Assembly: GCA_964431545.1 (NCBI GenBank)
Contig: CAYSLC010000070.1
Location: forward strand, 1 to 23,030
Direction of reading: 5' to 3'
DNA from: CAYSLC01 sp964431545
GTDB taxonomy: Bacteria; Desulfobacterota; Desulfobacteria; Desulfobacterales; JAABSP01
DNA: 23,030 nucleotides
The translations under genes were made by a program, and so were the position numbers. This document shows, one piece after another, positions 15,754 through 23,030 of this stretch. How positions within the stretch are numbered: position 1 is the first letter of the stretch; every line of letters starts with the position of its first letter. The notes below the pieces were generated by a model that ran no database searches, was not told where the DNA came from, and saw only the letters and a program-made list of their open reading frames with translations.

Positions 15754-17909
15754 TGCAGGAAGCCAAGAACCTTCGGGAATACAAGGGCGAGGTCGACCAG
15801 GCCCTCTCCAACCGGTTTCTGCGGACCACCCTCGACAACTTCGCCGTCGCCTACCGGGGCGGCCGGGCCAAGGCGTTCGAAGGGATGGATGTGGAGGGGC
15901 TGATCCGGGAGATCGCCGAGGCCAAGGACACGGCCATCGAGCGGATGGATGAACTCTTCGAACAGTTCAGGGAAAAGGCGGAGGCGGCGGGGGTGAAGGT
16001 CCACCTGGCGGCCACCGCCGAGGAGGCCAACCGGATCATCGCCGACATTGCCCGGGAGAACGGGGCGGCCAAGGTGGTCAAGGCCAAATCGATGACCGCC
16101 GAGGAGACCCTCCTCAACCACCACCTGGAGGCCGAGGGGATGGAGGTGACCGAGACCGACCTGGGGGAGTGGATCATCCAGCTCCGCCACGAGGGCCCCA
16201 CCCACATGGTGATGCCCGCCATCCACCTGTCCCGCCATCAGGTGGCCGATCTCTTCACCGACGTCACCGGTCAAAAGCAGGACGCCGAGATCGAACGGCT
16301 GGTGAAGGTGGCCCGGCGGGAGCTGCGCCGGAAATACGTGGAGGCCGACATGGGGATCACCGGCGCCAACTTCGCCATCGCCGAGAGCGGCACCATCGGG
16401 CTGACCACCAACGAGGGCAACGCCCGGCTGGTGACCACCCTGCCTCGCATCCATGTCGCTCTTGTCGGCCTGGAGAAGCTAACGCCGACCCTCCACGACG
16501 CCCTGCGGGTCCTCCGGGCCCTGCCGCGCAACGCCACCGGACAGCAGATCACCTCCTACGTCACCTGGATCAGCGGCCCCAACCAATGCGCCTCGGCTCC
16601 GGACGGCAAAAAGATCATGCACATCGTCTTTCTGGACAACGGCCGCCGGGCCCTGGCCGAGGACCCGGTCTTCCGGGAGGTCCTCCGGTGCGTCCGGTGC
16701 GGGGCCTGCGCCAATGTCTGCCCGGTCTACCGGATGGTGGGCGGCCATCAATACGGCCACATCTACATCGGCGCCATCGGCCTGATCCTCACCTATTTTT
16801 TCCACGGCCGGGAGAAGGCGCGGAACATCGTCCAGAACTGCATCAATTGCGAGGCGTGCAAGGCGATCTGCGCGGCGGGAATCGACCTGCCGAAGATCAT
16901 CAAGGCGGTCCACGGAAAGATCCAGGACGAGGAAGGTCACCCCGTCACCAGCGCCCTTCTTGGGATGGTCCTGCGCAACCGCCCGCTCTTCCATTCGCTC
17001 CTCAAAGCCGCCAGGACGGCTCAGAAACCGGTCACCGGCGACGACCAATACATCCGCCACCTGCCCCGGATCTTCGCCAGGGACCACGGGTTCCGGGCGC
17101 TGCCGGCCATTGCGGAAAGGTCCTTCCGGGACCGGTGGGAGACCATCCAGCGGCCGGTTGCGGATCCCAAACTGCGTGTCGCCCTCTTTGCCGGGTGCGT
17201 CCAGGACTTCGTCTACCCCGAACACCTGGAACACGCCCTCTCCCTGATGGCCGACCACGGGGTCGCGGTCTCTTTCCCCATGGGACAGTCCTGCTGCGGC
17301 CTGCCCCTGAAGATGATGGGGGAGACGGCGGCGGAGCGGGCCGTGGCGGTCCAGAACCTGACGGCCATCGACCCGGAGGGATACGACCACATCGTGACCC
17401 TGTGCGCCTCCTGCGCCAGCCACCTGAAGAACACCTACGCGGAACTGCTGGGGGATGATCCGCAATGGCGGAAGAAGGTGGAGGCGTTTTCCGAAAAGGT
17501 GACCCCCTACAGCGTCTTTGTGAACGACGTGCTGAAGGTCGACCCGGAGGATTTCAAAACCTACAGGATCAAGGCGACATTCCATGCCCCCTGCCATCTC
17601 TGCCGGGGCGTCAAGGTGACCGAGCAGCCCGTGGAGCTGATCCGCAAGGCCGGCTATGAATTCACCCCGGCGGACGAGGAACGGACCTGCTGCGGCTTCG
17701 GCGGAACCTATTCGGCCAAATTCCCGCGCATCAGCGCCGAAATCCTGGACCGGAAGCTGGATGACTTCGAAAAGACCGGCGCCGAAGTGATCGTCACCGA
17801 GTGCCCGGGGTGCGTCATGCAGCTGCGCGGCGGGATGGAGAAGCGGGGAGGGCGGATCCAGGTCAGGCACCTGGCGGAGGTGCTCGGGGAGGAGCGGCTG
17901 AAGACGTGA
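15753..17909 (+). CDS. lutBA: Fused LutB-LutA L-lactate oxidation iron-sulfur protein
   Basis: A 718-residue fusion of two proteins that are separate in Bacillus (LutB and LutA) and E. coli relatives. Residues about 1-300 are a LUD domain with AKSMTAEETLLNHHLE, MGITGANFAIAESGTIGL and an NEGN motif. Ferredoxin-type clusters follow: CVRCGACANVCPVY near 312-325 and CINCEACKAIC near 363-373. From about 475 come two LutA-type CCG domains: GCVQDFVYP, SCCGLP, CASCASHLK; then CHLCRG, CCGFGGTYS, CPGC. With LutC it should oxidise L-lactate to pyruvate and pass electrons through its clusters. No separate lutA gene exists here. A Desulfovibrio protein of the same build is part of an L-lactate dehydrogenase. 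The start is fixed by the one-base overlap with lutC; the frame is open upstream but overlaps that gene. Confidence 0.9.
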   Translation: MQEAKNLREYKGEVDQALSNRFLRTTLDNFAVAYRGGRAKAFEGMDVEGLIREIAEAKDTAIERMDELFEQFREKAEAAGVKVHLAATAEEANRIIADIARENGAAKVVKAKSMTAEETLLNHHLEAEGMEVTETDLGEWIIQLRHEGPTHMVMPAIHLSRHQVADLFTDVTGQKQDAEIERLVKVARRELRRKYVEADMGITGANFAIAESGTIGLTTNEGNARLVTTLPRIHVALVGLEKLTPTLHDALRVLRALPRNATGQQITSYVTWISGPNQCASAPDGKKIMHIVFLDNGRRALAEDPVFREVLRCVRCGACANVCPVYRMVGGHQYGHIYIGAIGLILTYFFHGREKARNIVQNCINCEACKAICAAGIDLPKIIKAVHGKIQDEEGHPVTSALLGMVLRNRPLFHSLLKAARTAQKPVTGDDQYIRHLPRIFARDHGFRALPAIAERSFRDRWETIQRPVADPKLRVALFAGCVQDFVYPEHLEHALSLMADHGVAVSFPMGQSCCGLPLKMMGETAAERAVAVQNLTAIDPEGYDHIVTLCASCASHLKNTYAELLGDDPQWRKKVEAFSEKVTPYSVFVNDVLKVDPEDFKTYRIKATFHAPCHLCRGVKVTEQPVELIRKAGYEFTPADEERTCCGFGGTYSAKFPRISAEILDRKLDDFEKTGAEVIVTECPGCVMQLRGGMEKRGGRIQVRHLAEVLGEERLKT

Positions 17910-17935
17910 TCCCAAGGCAAAAGGAATCGGGATTA

Positions 17936-18517
17936 ATGACGGAACCGGAGAAGCGGTTTCTCTCCCACAGGGACTACCTGGAGATGGAGGCCGAAACCCC
18001 TTGGAAAAACGAATACTACCACGGCGAGGTCTTCGCCATGACCGGGGCCTCCTTCCGGCACAACGTCATCGCCGGAAACGTCTTTGCGGCCCTGCACGGC
18101 GCCCTCGGGCGGTCCGACTGCTACGTCTTCACCGGAGACATGAAGGTCCAGGTGGAAAAGGACCGGCATTATGTCTACCCCGACGTGAGCGTCGTCTGCG
18201 GAGAGATCGAGTTTGCCGAAGAGCGGACCGACACGGTATCCAATCCGCTTGTCATCGTCGAGGTCCTCTCGGAATCGACACAGGATTACGATCGGGGATC
18301 GAAGTTCAGGGCCTACAGAGGCATCGAAACCCTGCGGGATTACGTGCTCATCGATCAGTACACCCCGCACATCGAGCATTTCTCCAAAAACGATGCCGGC
18401 AAGTGGGTACTGGACGAACTCGACGGTGAGAACGCCACGTTGGAAATTGGATCCATCGGGGTCGTGTTGTCCCTGAGTTCCGTCTACAGGCGGGCCGGGT
18501 TGCGGGATTCCCCTTGA
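17936..18517 (+). CDS. Uma2-family (DUF820) PD-(D/E)xK nuclease-like protein
   Basis: Protein of 193 residues with the Uma2/DUF820 restriction-endonuclease-like fold. RFLSHRDYLEMEAETPWKNEYYHGEV opens the family domain. The putative catalytic residues are Asp83 in YPDVSVVCG and Glu109 in LVIVEVLS, with Asp117 and Lys123 in STQDYDRGSKFRAYR. Biological function is unknown; these genes spread widely and are common in multiple copies in cyanobacteria. The ATG at 17936 has an AAAGGAAT site. It starts 26 bases after lutBA, and the next terminator lies after it, so it is probably carried on the lactate transcript although its role there is unclear. Confidence 0.85.
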   Translation: MTEPEKRFLSHRDYLEMEAETPWKNEYYHGEVFAMTGASFRHNVIAGNVFAALHGALGRSDCYVFTGDMKVQVEKDRHYVYPDVSVVCGEIEFAEERTDTVSNPLVIVEVLSESTQDYDRGSKFRAYRGIETLRDYVLIDQYTPHIEHFSKNDAGKWVLDELDGENATLEIGSIGVVLSLSSVYRRAGLRDSP

Positions 18518-18532
18518 GATGGGCCCGGTGAC

Positions 18533-18577
18533 AAGCGGCGCGGAACGTTCCGGCATTCCCCGCCGCTTTTCGTTTCC
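18533..18577 (+). terminator. Rho-independent terminator of the TRAP-lut-uma2 operon
   Basis: An 8-base perfect stem, AAGCGGCG (18533-18540) with CGCCGCTT (18561-18568), is followed by TTCGTTT. The 20-base loop carries its own inverted repeat, GGAACGTTCC. It sits 15 bases after the Uma2 stop and before the convergent minus-strand gene. Confidence 0.75.
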
Positions 18578-18611
18578 TCGTCGGCCGGCGCGGACGGAAC
18601 GCGCCCGCCGG

Positions 18612-18818
18612 TCACTTCGTGGCAAGCCCCCCCAGCTCTCCCTCTTTCAGTTCATAGTACTTCTCCAGTTGAGCGGTCTGGCCGGTGGTGGGGACCCGGA
18701 CCCCCCACTCCAAGTCCCGGAGCCGGGACCAAGGGATGCCCACATCCTCGGCCACCTTTTTGGCCGATAATTTCCGTTCCTCTCTGAGATTTTTGATCTT
18801 CTCCGCGAATTGGCTCAC
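18612..18818 (-). CDS. Small XRE-type helix-turn-helix protein
   Basis: Protein of 68 residues, almost entirely a Cro/C1-type HTH: FAEKIKNLREERKLSAKKVAEDVGIPWSRLRDLEWG (4-39), then VPTTGQTAQLEKYYELKEGEL as the C-terminal helices. The start is GTG, supported by AAGGAGG 7 bases upstream. It probably binds DNA as a dimer; targets are unknown. It stands alone, convergent with the lactate operon and 62 bases from the STAS-like gene on the same strand. A toxin-antitoxin partner is not evident next to it. Confidence 0.8.
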   Translation of the reverse strand: MSQFAEKIKNLREERKLSAKKVAEDVGIPWSRLRDLEWGVRVPTTGQTAQLEKYYELKEGELGGLATK

Positions 18819-18880
18819 CTTTGCGCCTCCTTGTCCTTAAGTTCGGTTGTTCCCCTGGCCGCCATCCGTATATGTTGGGT

Positions 18881-19243
18881 CTACCGGGCGACCAGCCACT
18901 CCATGGCCGTCCGCCGGTCCGAAAAGGTGTTGAACGGACGTCCGGAAAACCTCGATATCGCCGTCAGGGCCACATGGAGCAACCCCGCCACGCCGACCAC
19001 GGCGGCGGCCCGAATATAGGGGGTGTTCCCCTTCACAAACGCCTTGACCTCGGACACCATCTCATTGTTGAACTTCATCCCGGTGGCATCGAACAGGGCC
19101 AGGACGCTCCCTTGCGGCTGACTCCGGATGATTTTCCGGGCGGCATCGAGGCTGGATCGGAATTCCTCCCCAGGCCCCAGATTTGAAAAATCCTCGATGA
19201 GGACCGATTTGCCCTTGTGCTGAACGAATCGGATTCTCTCCAT
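18881..19243 (-). CDS. STAS/SpoIIAA-like small protein
   Basis: Protein of 120 residues. Opening MERIRFVQHKGKSVLIEDFSNL, then EEFRSSLDAARKIIRSQPQGSVLALFDATGMKFN and KGNTPYIRAAAVVGVAGLLHVALTAISRFSGRPFNTFSDRRTAMEWLV, alternate strands and helices as in SpoIIAA/STAS-like proteins found across deltaproteobacteria. Function is unknown; such folds often mediate protein-protein or lipid contacts. The ATG at 19243 has a GGGAGGAG site; the longer frame lacks one. A weak promoter-like pair (TTGATC, 17 bases, TATCCA; 19319-19347 on this strand) lies between it and nadR. Confidence 0.65.
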   Translation of the reverse strand: MERIRFVQHKGKSVLIEDFSNLGPGEEFRSSLDAARKIIRSQPQGSVLALFDATGMKFNNEMVSEVKAFVKGNTPYIRAAAVVGVAGLLHVALTAISRFSGRPFNTFSDRRTAMEWLVAR

Positions 19244-19352
19244 GTCTTCTCCTCCCGGTATGAAACGATCCTCACGTCTCGACATCGGCACGCCGCGCCG
19301 ATCGTTTTCCGACCCTGTTGGATACCACTTCCTCCGTGGGGGATCAAGGAAA

Positions 19353-20381
19353 TTAGACCGGGCCGATTCGAGGCCGGTCGAGGAGGTTCCCGTACTTCTC
19401 GAATCCGTCCATGGTCCGTCGGACGGCCGCCACCCGATCCGTCAGCGCGCCGGCGGCCCGAAAATACGGAATCTTCCGGACCGCCAGGTCCGCGACCACC
19501 TGTTTCTGGAAGATCCGGCGGTTGGCCTCACCGGAGCGGTCCGGGGTATCCTCGTAGGGGATGTCGTCGCCACAGACGAAGACCAGGTCGTACCGGGAGG
19601 CGGCCCGATCCGCCAGGGTCTCCAGTTCGGGGGCCGCGAACCCGTGGTAGTGGAGGGAGAAGAGCCGGGTGGTCAGGGCGTTGGTGTCGGTGAAGAGGAA
19701 CCGGTCGGCCCGGAGCAGCTGCTCTTCCTCCATTCGCAGATGGATCTCGGCGAGGTCCACCAGTTGCTCCGGGGTCAGGCGGCGGTCTTTCTGGTGCCTC
19801 TCCCAGTATTCCCGGCCGTACTCCGCCATCCAGACGGTATTCCGGACCTGGGCCATCCGCTCGGCCAGGGTCGTCTTTCCCGTGGACGGCGCCCCCAGGA
19901 AGACCACGTTGACGATGAGGTCCCGGTAGACCCGGTCGGGAATGAACCGCCGATACCGGAACGGATCGCGGCGGACGGCGGTCCCCGAGACCGGGAAGCG
20001 TCGGCGATCCGGGTCCACAACCCGATTAGCCGCCCCCAAGGCCCGGCTCACATGATCCCCGTAAAACTCGCTGGAGTAGAACCGGCAGATCCGCCGTCCC
20101 CGGAAACACCGACGGAGGTAGTCGTCGTGGATTTGCCGGATCTCCGGGGTGTCCCCGACGGTGGTGGGCCCGTCCCACGCCTCCAGCACCTCCACCGCCG
20201 GGTAGAGGTCCCGGATCCACGCGGCCCGGACGGGAAGCGGGCACCGGGTGGTCTCGGGGCTGTCGTAGACCAGGACGATCACCCGATCCATCTCGGCCAG
20301 GGCGGTCTCGATCACCAGTTGATGGCCCCGGTGGAGCGGGGAGAACTTTCCCAGGGTCAGGCCGACCTGTCCGCCGTCCAT
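19353..20381 (-). CDS. nadR: NadR-type NMN adenylyltransferase / ribosylnicotinamide kinase
   Basis: Bifunctional NAD salvage enzyme of 342 residues. The N-terminal NMN adenylyltransferase has GKFSPLHRGH (11-20, with the HxGH nucleotide-binding motif) and SGTAVR (132-137). The C-terminal ribosylnicotinamide kinase has the Walker A motif GAPSTGKT (163-170) and the TDTNALTT segment. It phosphorylates nicotinamide riboside to NMN, then adenylates it to NAD. The N-terminal repressor HTH of the enterobacterial NadR is absent, so it should be an enzyme only. It follows pnuC by 15 bases, fitting coupled uptake and trapping of nicotinamide riboside. The ribosome site is modest (GAGGGTCG). Confidence 0.92.
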   Translation of the reverse strand: MDGGQVGLTLGKFSPLHRGHQLVIETALAEMDRVIVLVYDSPETTRCPLPVRAAWIRDLYPAVEVLEAWDGPTTVGDTPEIRQIHDDYLRRCFRGRRICRFYSSEFYGDHVSRALGAANRVVDPDRRRFPVSGTAVRRDPFRYRRFIPDRVYRDLIVNVVFLGAPSTGKTTLAERMAQVRNTVWMAEYGREYWERHQKDRRLTPEQLVDLAEIHLRMEEEQLLRADRFLFTDTNALTTRLFSLHYHGFAAPELETLADRAASRYDLVFVCGDDIPYEDTPDRSGEANRRIFQKQVVADLAVRKIPYFRAAGALTDRVAAVRRTMDGFEKYGNLLDRPRIGPV

Positions 20382-20396
20382 GGCTTGAAGCGACCC

Positions 20397-20969
20397 TCAC
20401 ACGGGGAGGGGCTCGGGCAGGCCCCCCTTCCGCCACTGGAAAAAGCCGAGGGTCGCCAGGCAGAGGAAGAGGGCGTAGAGCCCGGAGGTCATGAGGAGGT
20501 CCTTGTAGAGGTAGACGCCGATGGCCACCACGTCGACGGCGATCCAGAAGAGCCAGGATTCGAGGCGCTTTTTGGCCATGAGCCACTGGGCCGCGAGGCT
20601 GGCCGCCGTGGTGAAGGCGTCGGGGAAGGGGGCCGCGGCATCGGTGAACCGGGCCATGATGCCCCCCCAGAGGAGCGTGGCGGCCAGGGTTCCGCCCACC
20701 CAGGCCGCCAGGGAGGTTCTCGGCAGGCTCGTGACCGGAAGCGCGTCCCGCCCCCGACCCCCGTGAAGCCAGTGGTGCCACCCGTAGATCTGGAGGAGAA
20801 CGTAGATGACATGGAGGATCAGATCCGAGTAGAGCCGGACCCGATAAAAGATGTAGATGAAGAGGAGCACCTGGACCAGCCCCGCCGGCCAGCAGAGGAT
20901 GTTCTGGCGGACGGTCAGCCAGACGCAGAGGAGACCGAAAAGCGTGGCGGCCGCTTCGATCCAGCCCAT
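20397..20969 (-). CDS. pnuC: Nicotinamide riboside transporter PnuC
   Basis: Membrane protein of 190 residues with about seven hydrophobic segments, which facilitates nicotinamide riboside uptake. Family motifs seen are NILCWPAGLVQVLLFIYIF (23-41), the YSDLILHVIYVLLQIYGWHHW block (47-67) and the C-terminal SWLFWIAVDVVAIGVYLYKDLLMTSGLYALFL region. These conserved Trp, Asn and Tyr residues line the substrate path in PnuC structures. It is followed at 15 bases by nadR, whose kinase traps the imported riboside. It begins 28 bases after the secreted coiled-coil gene; its ribosome site is weak, which suggests translation coupled to that gene. Confidence 0.92.
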   Translation of the reverse strand: MGWIEAAATLFGLLCVWLTVRQNILCWPAGLVQVLLFIYIFYRVRLYSDLILHVIYVLLQIYGWHHWLHGGRGRDALPVTSLPRTSLAAWVGGTLAATLLWGGIMARFTDAAAPFPDAFTTAASLAAQWLMAKKRLESWLFWIAVDVVAIGVYLYKDLLMTSGLYALFLCLATLGFFQWRKGGLPEPLPV

Positions 20970-20997
20970 GGGATCCGCTACCGGAAGGGCAGGCCGG

Positions 20998-21792
20998 TCA
21001 CGGGACCCGAAGCCAGTCCCTCAGCGAGATGGCCACCACCCGCCGGGGTCCTTCCGGATAGGGGGCCGGCCGTTCCAACGCGCCGTCCACCACCCCCTCC
21101 ACCACCACCCGGTGGCGTTCGCTTCGATCCCGGTAGTCGGTACGGGTATAGAGTCTGGGATGGTATCTCAGCTCCGTCAGATCCCGGGGTCGCGCAACAT
21201 CCCCGGGGGAGAGGAAAAAGACCGGAAAGAACCGGGGCTGCCCCTCGCCCGCGGCACAGATATCGAGGGTGGGAATATGGACAGGGGTGCCGGATGCCTC
21301 GCCGGAAAACATCCCCTCCCACCATCCGCACCCCTCGGCCACCGGCTTGCCCCGGAACCGGTCCCGGTAAGGATGGTCCACGGGGACGATCATGAACCCG
21401 TCGGTGGCGTCGAAGAGGTACCCGTCCAGGCGCACCACCTGCCCGTGCATGTCGGAGATGACCCGCCCCCGGAACCCGTCCCCCATCCCCTCCCGGAGCA
21501 GGACGAACCCGGCGGTGTCCGCGGCAAAGTGGAACCCGTTCACCGGCGCCGTCCGCTCGGGAAACCACTCTCGATACGTATTCCCTCGGTAGATGCGCCG
21601 CCGGATCTCCTCCAGGGCCAGCCGAAGCCTGCGCAGCTCCGCGTCATCGGGACCGGTCCGGGATTCCAACCGGTCGATGGTCGCCTCCAGCCGCCGCATC
21701 TCGGTTTTCAGGGTGGAGAGTTCGTCCGCCCGGGCGGGAACCGCCGCAAGCAGACAGAGCGCGCATAGGGCCGCGACAAGCCAGGTTCTCAT
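20998..21792 (-). CDS. Secreted coiled-coil protein of unknown function
   Basis: Protein of 264 residues that I do not recognise. A signal peptide is visible (about 1-22: RTWLVAALCALCLLAAVPARA). A charged coiled-coil follows at about 24-72 (ELSTLKTEMRRLEATIDRLE and on). The rest, from residue 75, is a predicted soluble domain rich in Arg and aromatic residues, with ATDGFMIVPVDHPYRDRFRG, CGWWEGMFSG and HIPTLDICAAGE. It resembles nothing I can name; periplasmic location is likely. An AAGGGG ribosome site precedes the ATG. It lies between a PH-domain gene (21 bases upstream) and pnuC (28 bases downstream), all on one strand. Confidence 0.7.
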   Translation of the reverse strand: MRTWLVAALCALCLLAAVPARADELSTLKTEMRRLEATIDRLESRTGPDDAELRRLRLALEEIRRRIYRGNTYREWFPERTAPVNGFHFAADTAGFVLLREGMGDGFRGRVISDMHGQVVRLDGYLFDATDGFMIVPVDHPYRDRFRGKPVAEGCGWWEGMFSGEASGTPVHIPTLDICAAGEGQPRFFPVFFLSPGDVARPRDLTELRYHPRLYTRTDYRDRSERHRVVVEGVVDGALERPAPYPEGPRRVVAISLRDWLRVP

Positions 21793-21813
21793 GTCAACCC
21801 CTTGTTTCCCATG

Positions 21814-22191
21814 CTATTTCAGGGCGTAGGCGGCCAGGGCCTTCTGGACATCGTAGATGTTCTTGTTCTTTTTGAAGGTCTTCTGGATGGGGGCGTCGGT
21901 CCCCGAGATCCAGATCTTCAGCTCGGAATCGAGATCGAAGCGGCCGGTGGTCTCCACGGAGAAATGGGTGATGGCCCGGTACGGGACGGAGTGGTACTCC
22001 GCCTTTTTTCCGGTCATCCCCTGCTTGTCCACCAGGACCATCCGCTTATCTGTAAAGACGATCAGGTCCCGGATGACCTTGTACGCCTTTTCGATCTTTT
22101 CCCCGTCGGCCAGGATCGCTTCGAAATCCTGTTCCAGCTTCTCCTCGTCGACTTCGGAGGCATGGCCCAGAAGCCCGCTCAGAATCCCCAT
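21814..22191 (-). CDS. Bacterial PH-domain protein
   Basis: Protein of 125 residues, cytoplasmic, matching the bacterial pleckstrin-homology family (bPH_1 type). The helix EEKLEQDFEAILADGEKIEKAYKV leads into strands RDLIVFTDKRMVLVDKQGMTGKKAEYHSVPYRAITHFSVETTG and SELKIWISG, ending with the helix DVQKALAAYAL. The role of these proteins is unknown; membrane or protein binding is assumed from the fold. A clear AGGAG site precedes the ATG. It sits 60 bases downstream of the DUF2059-like gene. Confidence 0.78.
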   Translation of the reverse strand: MGILSGLLGHASEVDEEKLEQDFEAILADGEKIEKAYKVIRDLIVFTDKRMVLVDKQGMTGKKAEYHSVPYRAITHFSVETTGRFDLDSELKIWISGTDAPIQKTFKKNKNIYDVQKALAAYALK

Positions 22192-22251
22192 CGTTCGCTT
22201 CTCCTCCCCCCTCCTCGATCCGGCACCGCAACGCCGGCCCCACCAGGTTGA

Positions 22252-22752
22252 TCAGGTCTTGTACCGCTCCTTGAGTTCCTCCATCTTCTTGCGCATCCGC
22301 TTCTGAAACTCGGGCATCTTCCGCTGCATCATCATCTGGGTCTTCTGCATCGATTTTTGCATCAGCTCCGGCATCTTGTCGATCATCTTCCGACCCAATG
22401 GAGATTGGTAGAAATCGATGAGTTCGTTGATCTCCGCTTCGGTGAAGACCTCGGTGTAGATCTCCACGTACATCCCCCGCATCTCCTCCCAGACGAAGAA
22501 TTCGGAGAACCAGTCCATGATCTCTTCGCGCATCTCCTCGGCCGCCCGCCGTCCCTCCGGGGGCAGATCCATGGACGCGAACTGCTGCTTCATCATCCCG
22601 TCAAGGCCCGTCATCATCTGGTCGATCATCCGCTGGGTCCGCATGATCTCCAGAAGCTTGACGGCCGCCTTCTGGTGGCTCGATTCCTCGGCCGCCAGAG
22701 CCGGCGCGGCAAGGCAGACCACAAGTCCCGCAATCAAGAGCATCTTCCTCAT
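22252..22752 (-). CDS. Secreted DUF2059-like protein with Met-rich tail
   Basis: Protein of 166 residues. The signal peptide covers 1-20 (MRKMLLIAGLVVCLAAPALA). The mature part is helical and carries the DUF2059 pattern: KLLEIMRTQRMIDQMM near 33-47 and YTEVFTEAEINELIDFYQSPLGRKMIDKMPEL near 99-130. The C-terminal helix (131-166) is unusually rich in Met, Lys and Arg. By my count 23 of 166 residues are Met. Function is unknown. The ATG at 22752 has AAAGGAG at good spacing; the longer frame upstream has no ribosome site. It is the first gene of the run towards nadR. Confidence 0.78.
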   Translation of the reverse strand: MRKMLLIAGLVVCLAAPALAAEESSHQKAAVKLLEIMRTQRMIDQMMTGLDGMMKQQFASMDLPPEGRRAAEEMREEIMDWFSEFFVWEEMRGMYVEIYTEVFTEAEINELIDFYQSPLGRKMIDKMPELMQKSMQKTQMMMQRKMPEFQKRMRKKMEELKERYKT

Positions 22753-22889
22753 CGGTTCATCTCCTTTCCCCGGCCCCCCGAGCGTTCGGATTCGGATCGG
22801 TGCATCCGCGCGCCAAAAGCGGATCCAGTATGCGTGTTTGCCTTCATACCGAAGCCTTACCATGGGGGGAGAATGTTGTAAAGGCGCTT

Positions 22890-22901
22890 CTTTCCGGAAA
22901 G
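22890..22901. repeat. Perfect 12-base palindrome
   Basis: CTTTCCGGAAAG is its own reverse complement. It lies about 140 bases upstream of the DUF2059-like gene in a region with no supported gene. It could be an operator for that operon. Confidence 0.35.
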
Positions 22902-22975
22902 CGGCGGCGTCCGGCTGTTGGTCCGGCTTCCATTTCTATCCAGGTTTTTCCATCTCAAACCCGCGCGCATCCGAA

Positions 22976-23004
22976 TTGAATTTTTCCTGGAATTGGAATA
23001 GGAT
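22976..23004 (+). promoter_or_regulatory. Possible outward promoter at the right edge
   Basis: TTGAAT (22976-22981) and TAGGAT (22999-23004) are 17 bases apart, each matching 4/6 positions of the sigma-70 consensus, in an AT-richer patch. Any gene it serves lies beyond the window. The rest of 22753-23030 contains no gene I can support. Confidence 0.25.
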
Positions 23005-23030
23005 GGAATTCTCAGGGAAAGGATCGAGGC

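Noticed and set aside
18612..19243. Toxin-antitoxin pair made of the XRE protein and its neighbour
   Set aside because: The neighbour resembles STAS/SpoIIAA-like proteins, not a known toxin family, and the genes are 62 bases apart.
19242..21395. Open frame of 717 codons on the plus strand across nadR, pnuC and the coiled-coil gene
   Set aside because: Crosses three well-supported minus-strand genes and has the composition of an antisense frame.
23003..23030. ATG at 23003 as a possible gene start running off the right edge
   Set aside because: Only nine codons are visible, the ribosome site is too close, and it overlaps the candidate -10.
1..23030. CRISPR array, tRNA or rRNA genes, insertion sequences
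   Set aside because: No regularly spaced repeats, no tRNA-like or rRNA-like segments and no transposase frames were seen on either strand.

Overview
The window reads as GC-rich chromosomal DNA from an anaerobic deltaproteobacterium (Desulfobacterota; a sulfate reducer or syntroph is the best guess). The guess rests on three things seen here: a lactate-oxidation locus built like the Desulfovibrio lactate cluster (GlcD/GlcF-type dehydrogenase, LutC, and a fused LutB-LutA protein), a pilC-pilS pair, and several small conserved proteins of the kind found in that phylum. No species is assigned.

Region 1 (1-7511, all minus strand): the N-terminal part of lysS, cut by the window edge; a PilS-like histidine kinase and PilC, with no PilR beside them; a small TerD-like protein; a full-length two-domain SppA protease; and a CheY-like receiver fused to a cytoplasmic NrtA/SsuA-type substrate-binding domain. 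This fusion is the most unusual protein in the window.

Region 2 (7649-18577) is a divergent lactate regulon. On the minus strand lie glcD-like, glcF-like and an FCD-type GntR regulator, joined by overlaps of 13 and 4 bases, followed by a small conserved gene with its own good promoter. On the plus strand lie a TRAP transporter (dctP, hairpin, dctQ, dctM), lutC, a fused lutBA and a Uma2-family gene, closed by a strong terminator. The 424-base divergent intergenic region holds two near-perfect operators of the form ATTGGT-N3-ACCAAT, one overlapping a likely promoter in each direction. This is the site type known for FadR/PdhR/LldR regulators. The simple model is that the GntR protein senses lactate or a related 2-hydroxy acid and releases both operons: the TRAP system imports the acid, and two FeS/flavin dehydrogenase systems oxidise it to pyruvate.

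Region 3 (18612-22752, minus strand): a small XRE-type DNA-binding protein, a STAS/SpoIIAA-like protein, and a compact run reading DUF2059-like secreted protein, PH-domain protein, secreted coiled-coil protein, pnuC, nadR. The last two form a nicotinamide-riboside uptake and NAD salvage pair. The final 280 bases contain no supported gene, only a possible outward promoter.

Most long open frames opposite these genes are mirror frames caused by high GC and are not annotated.
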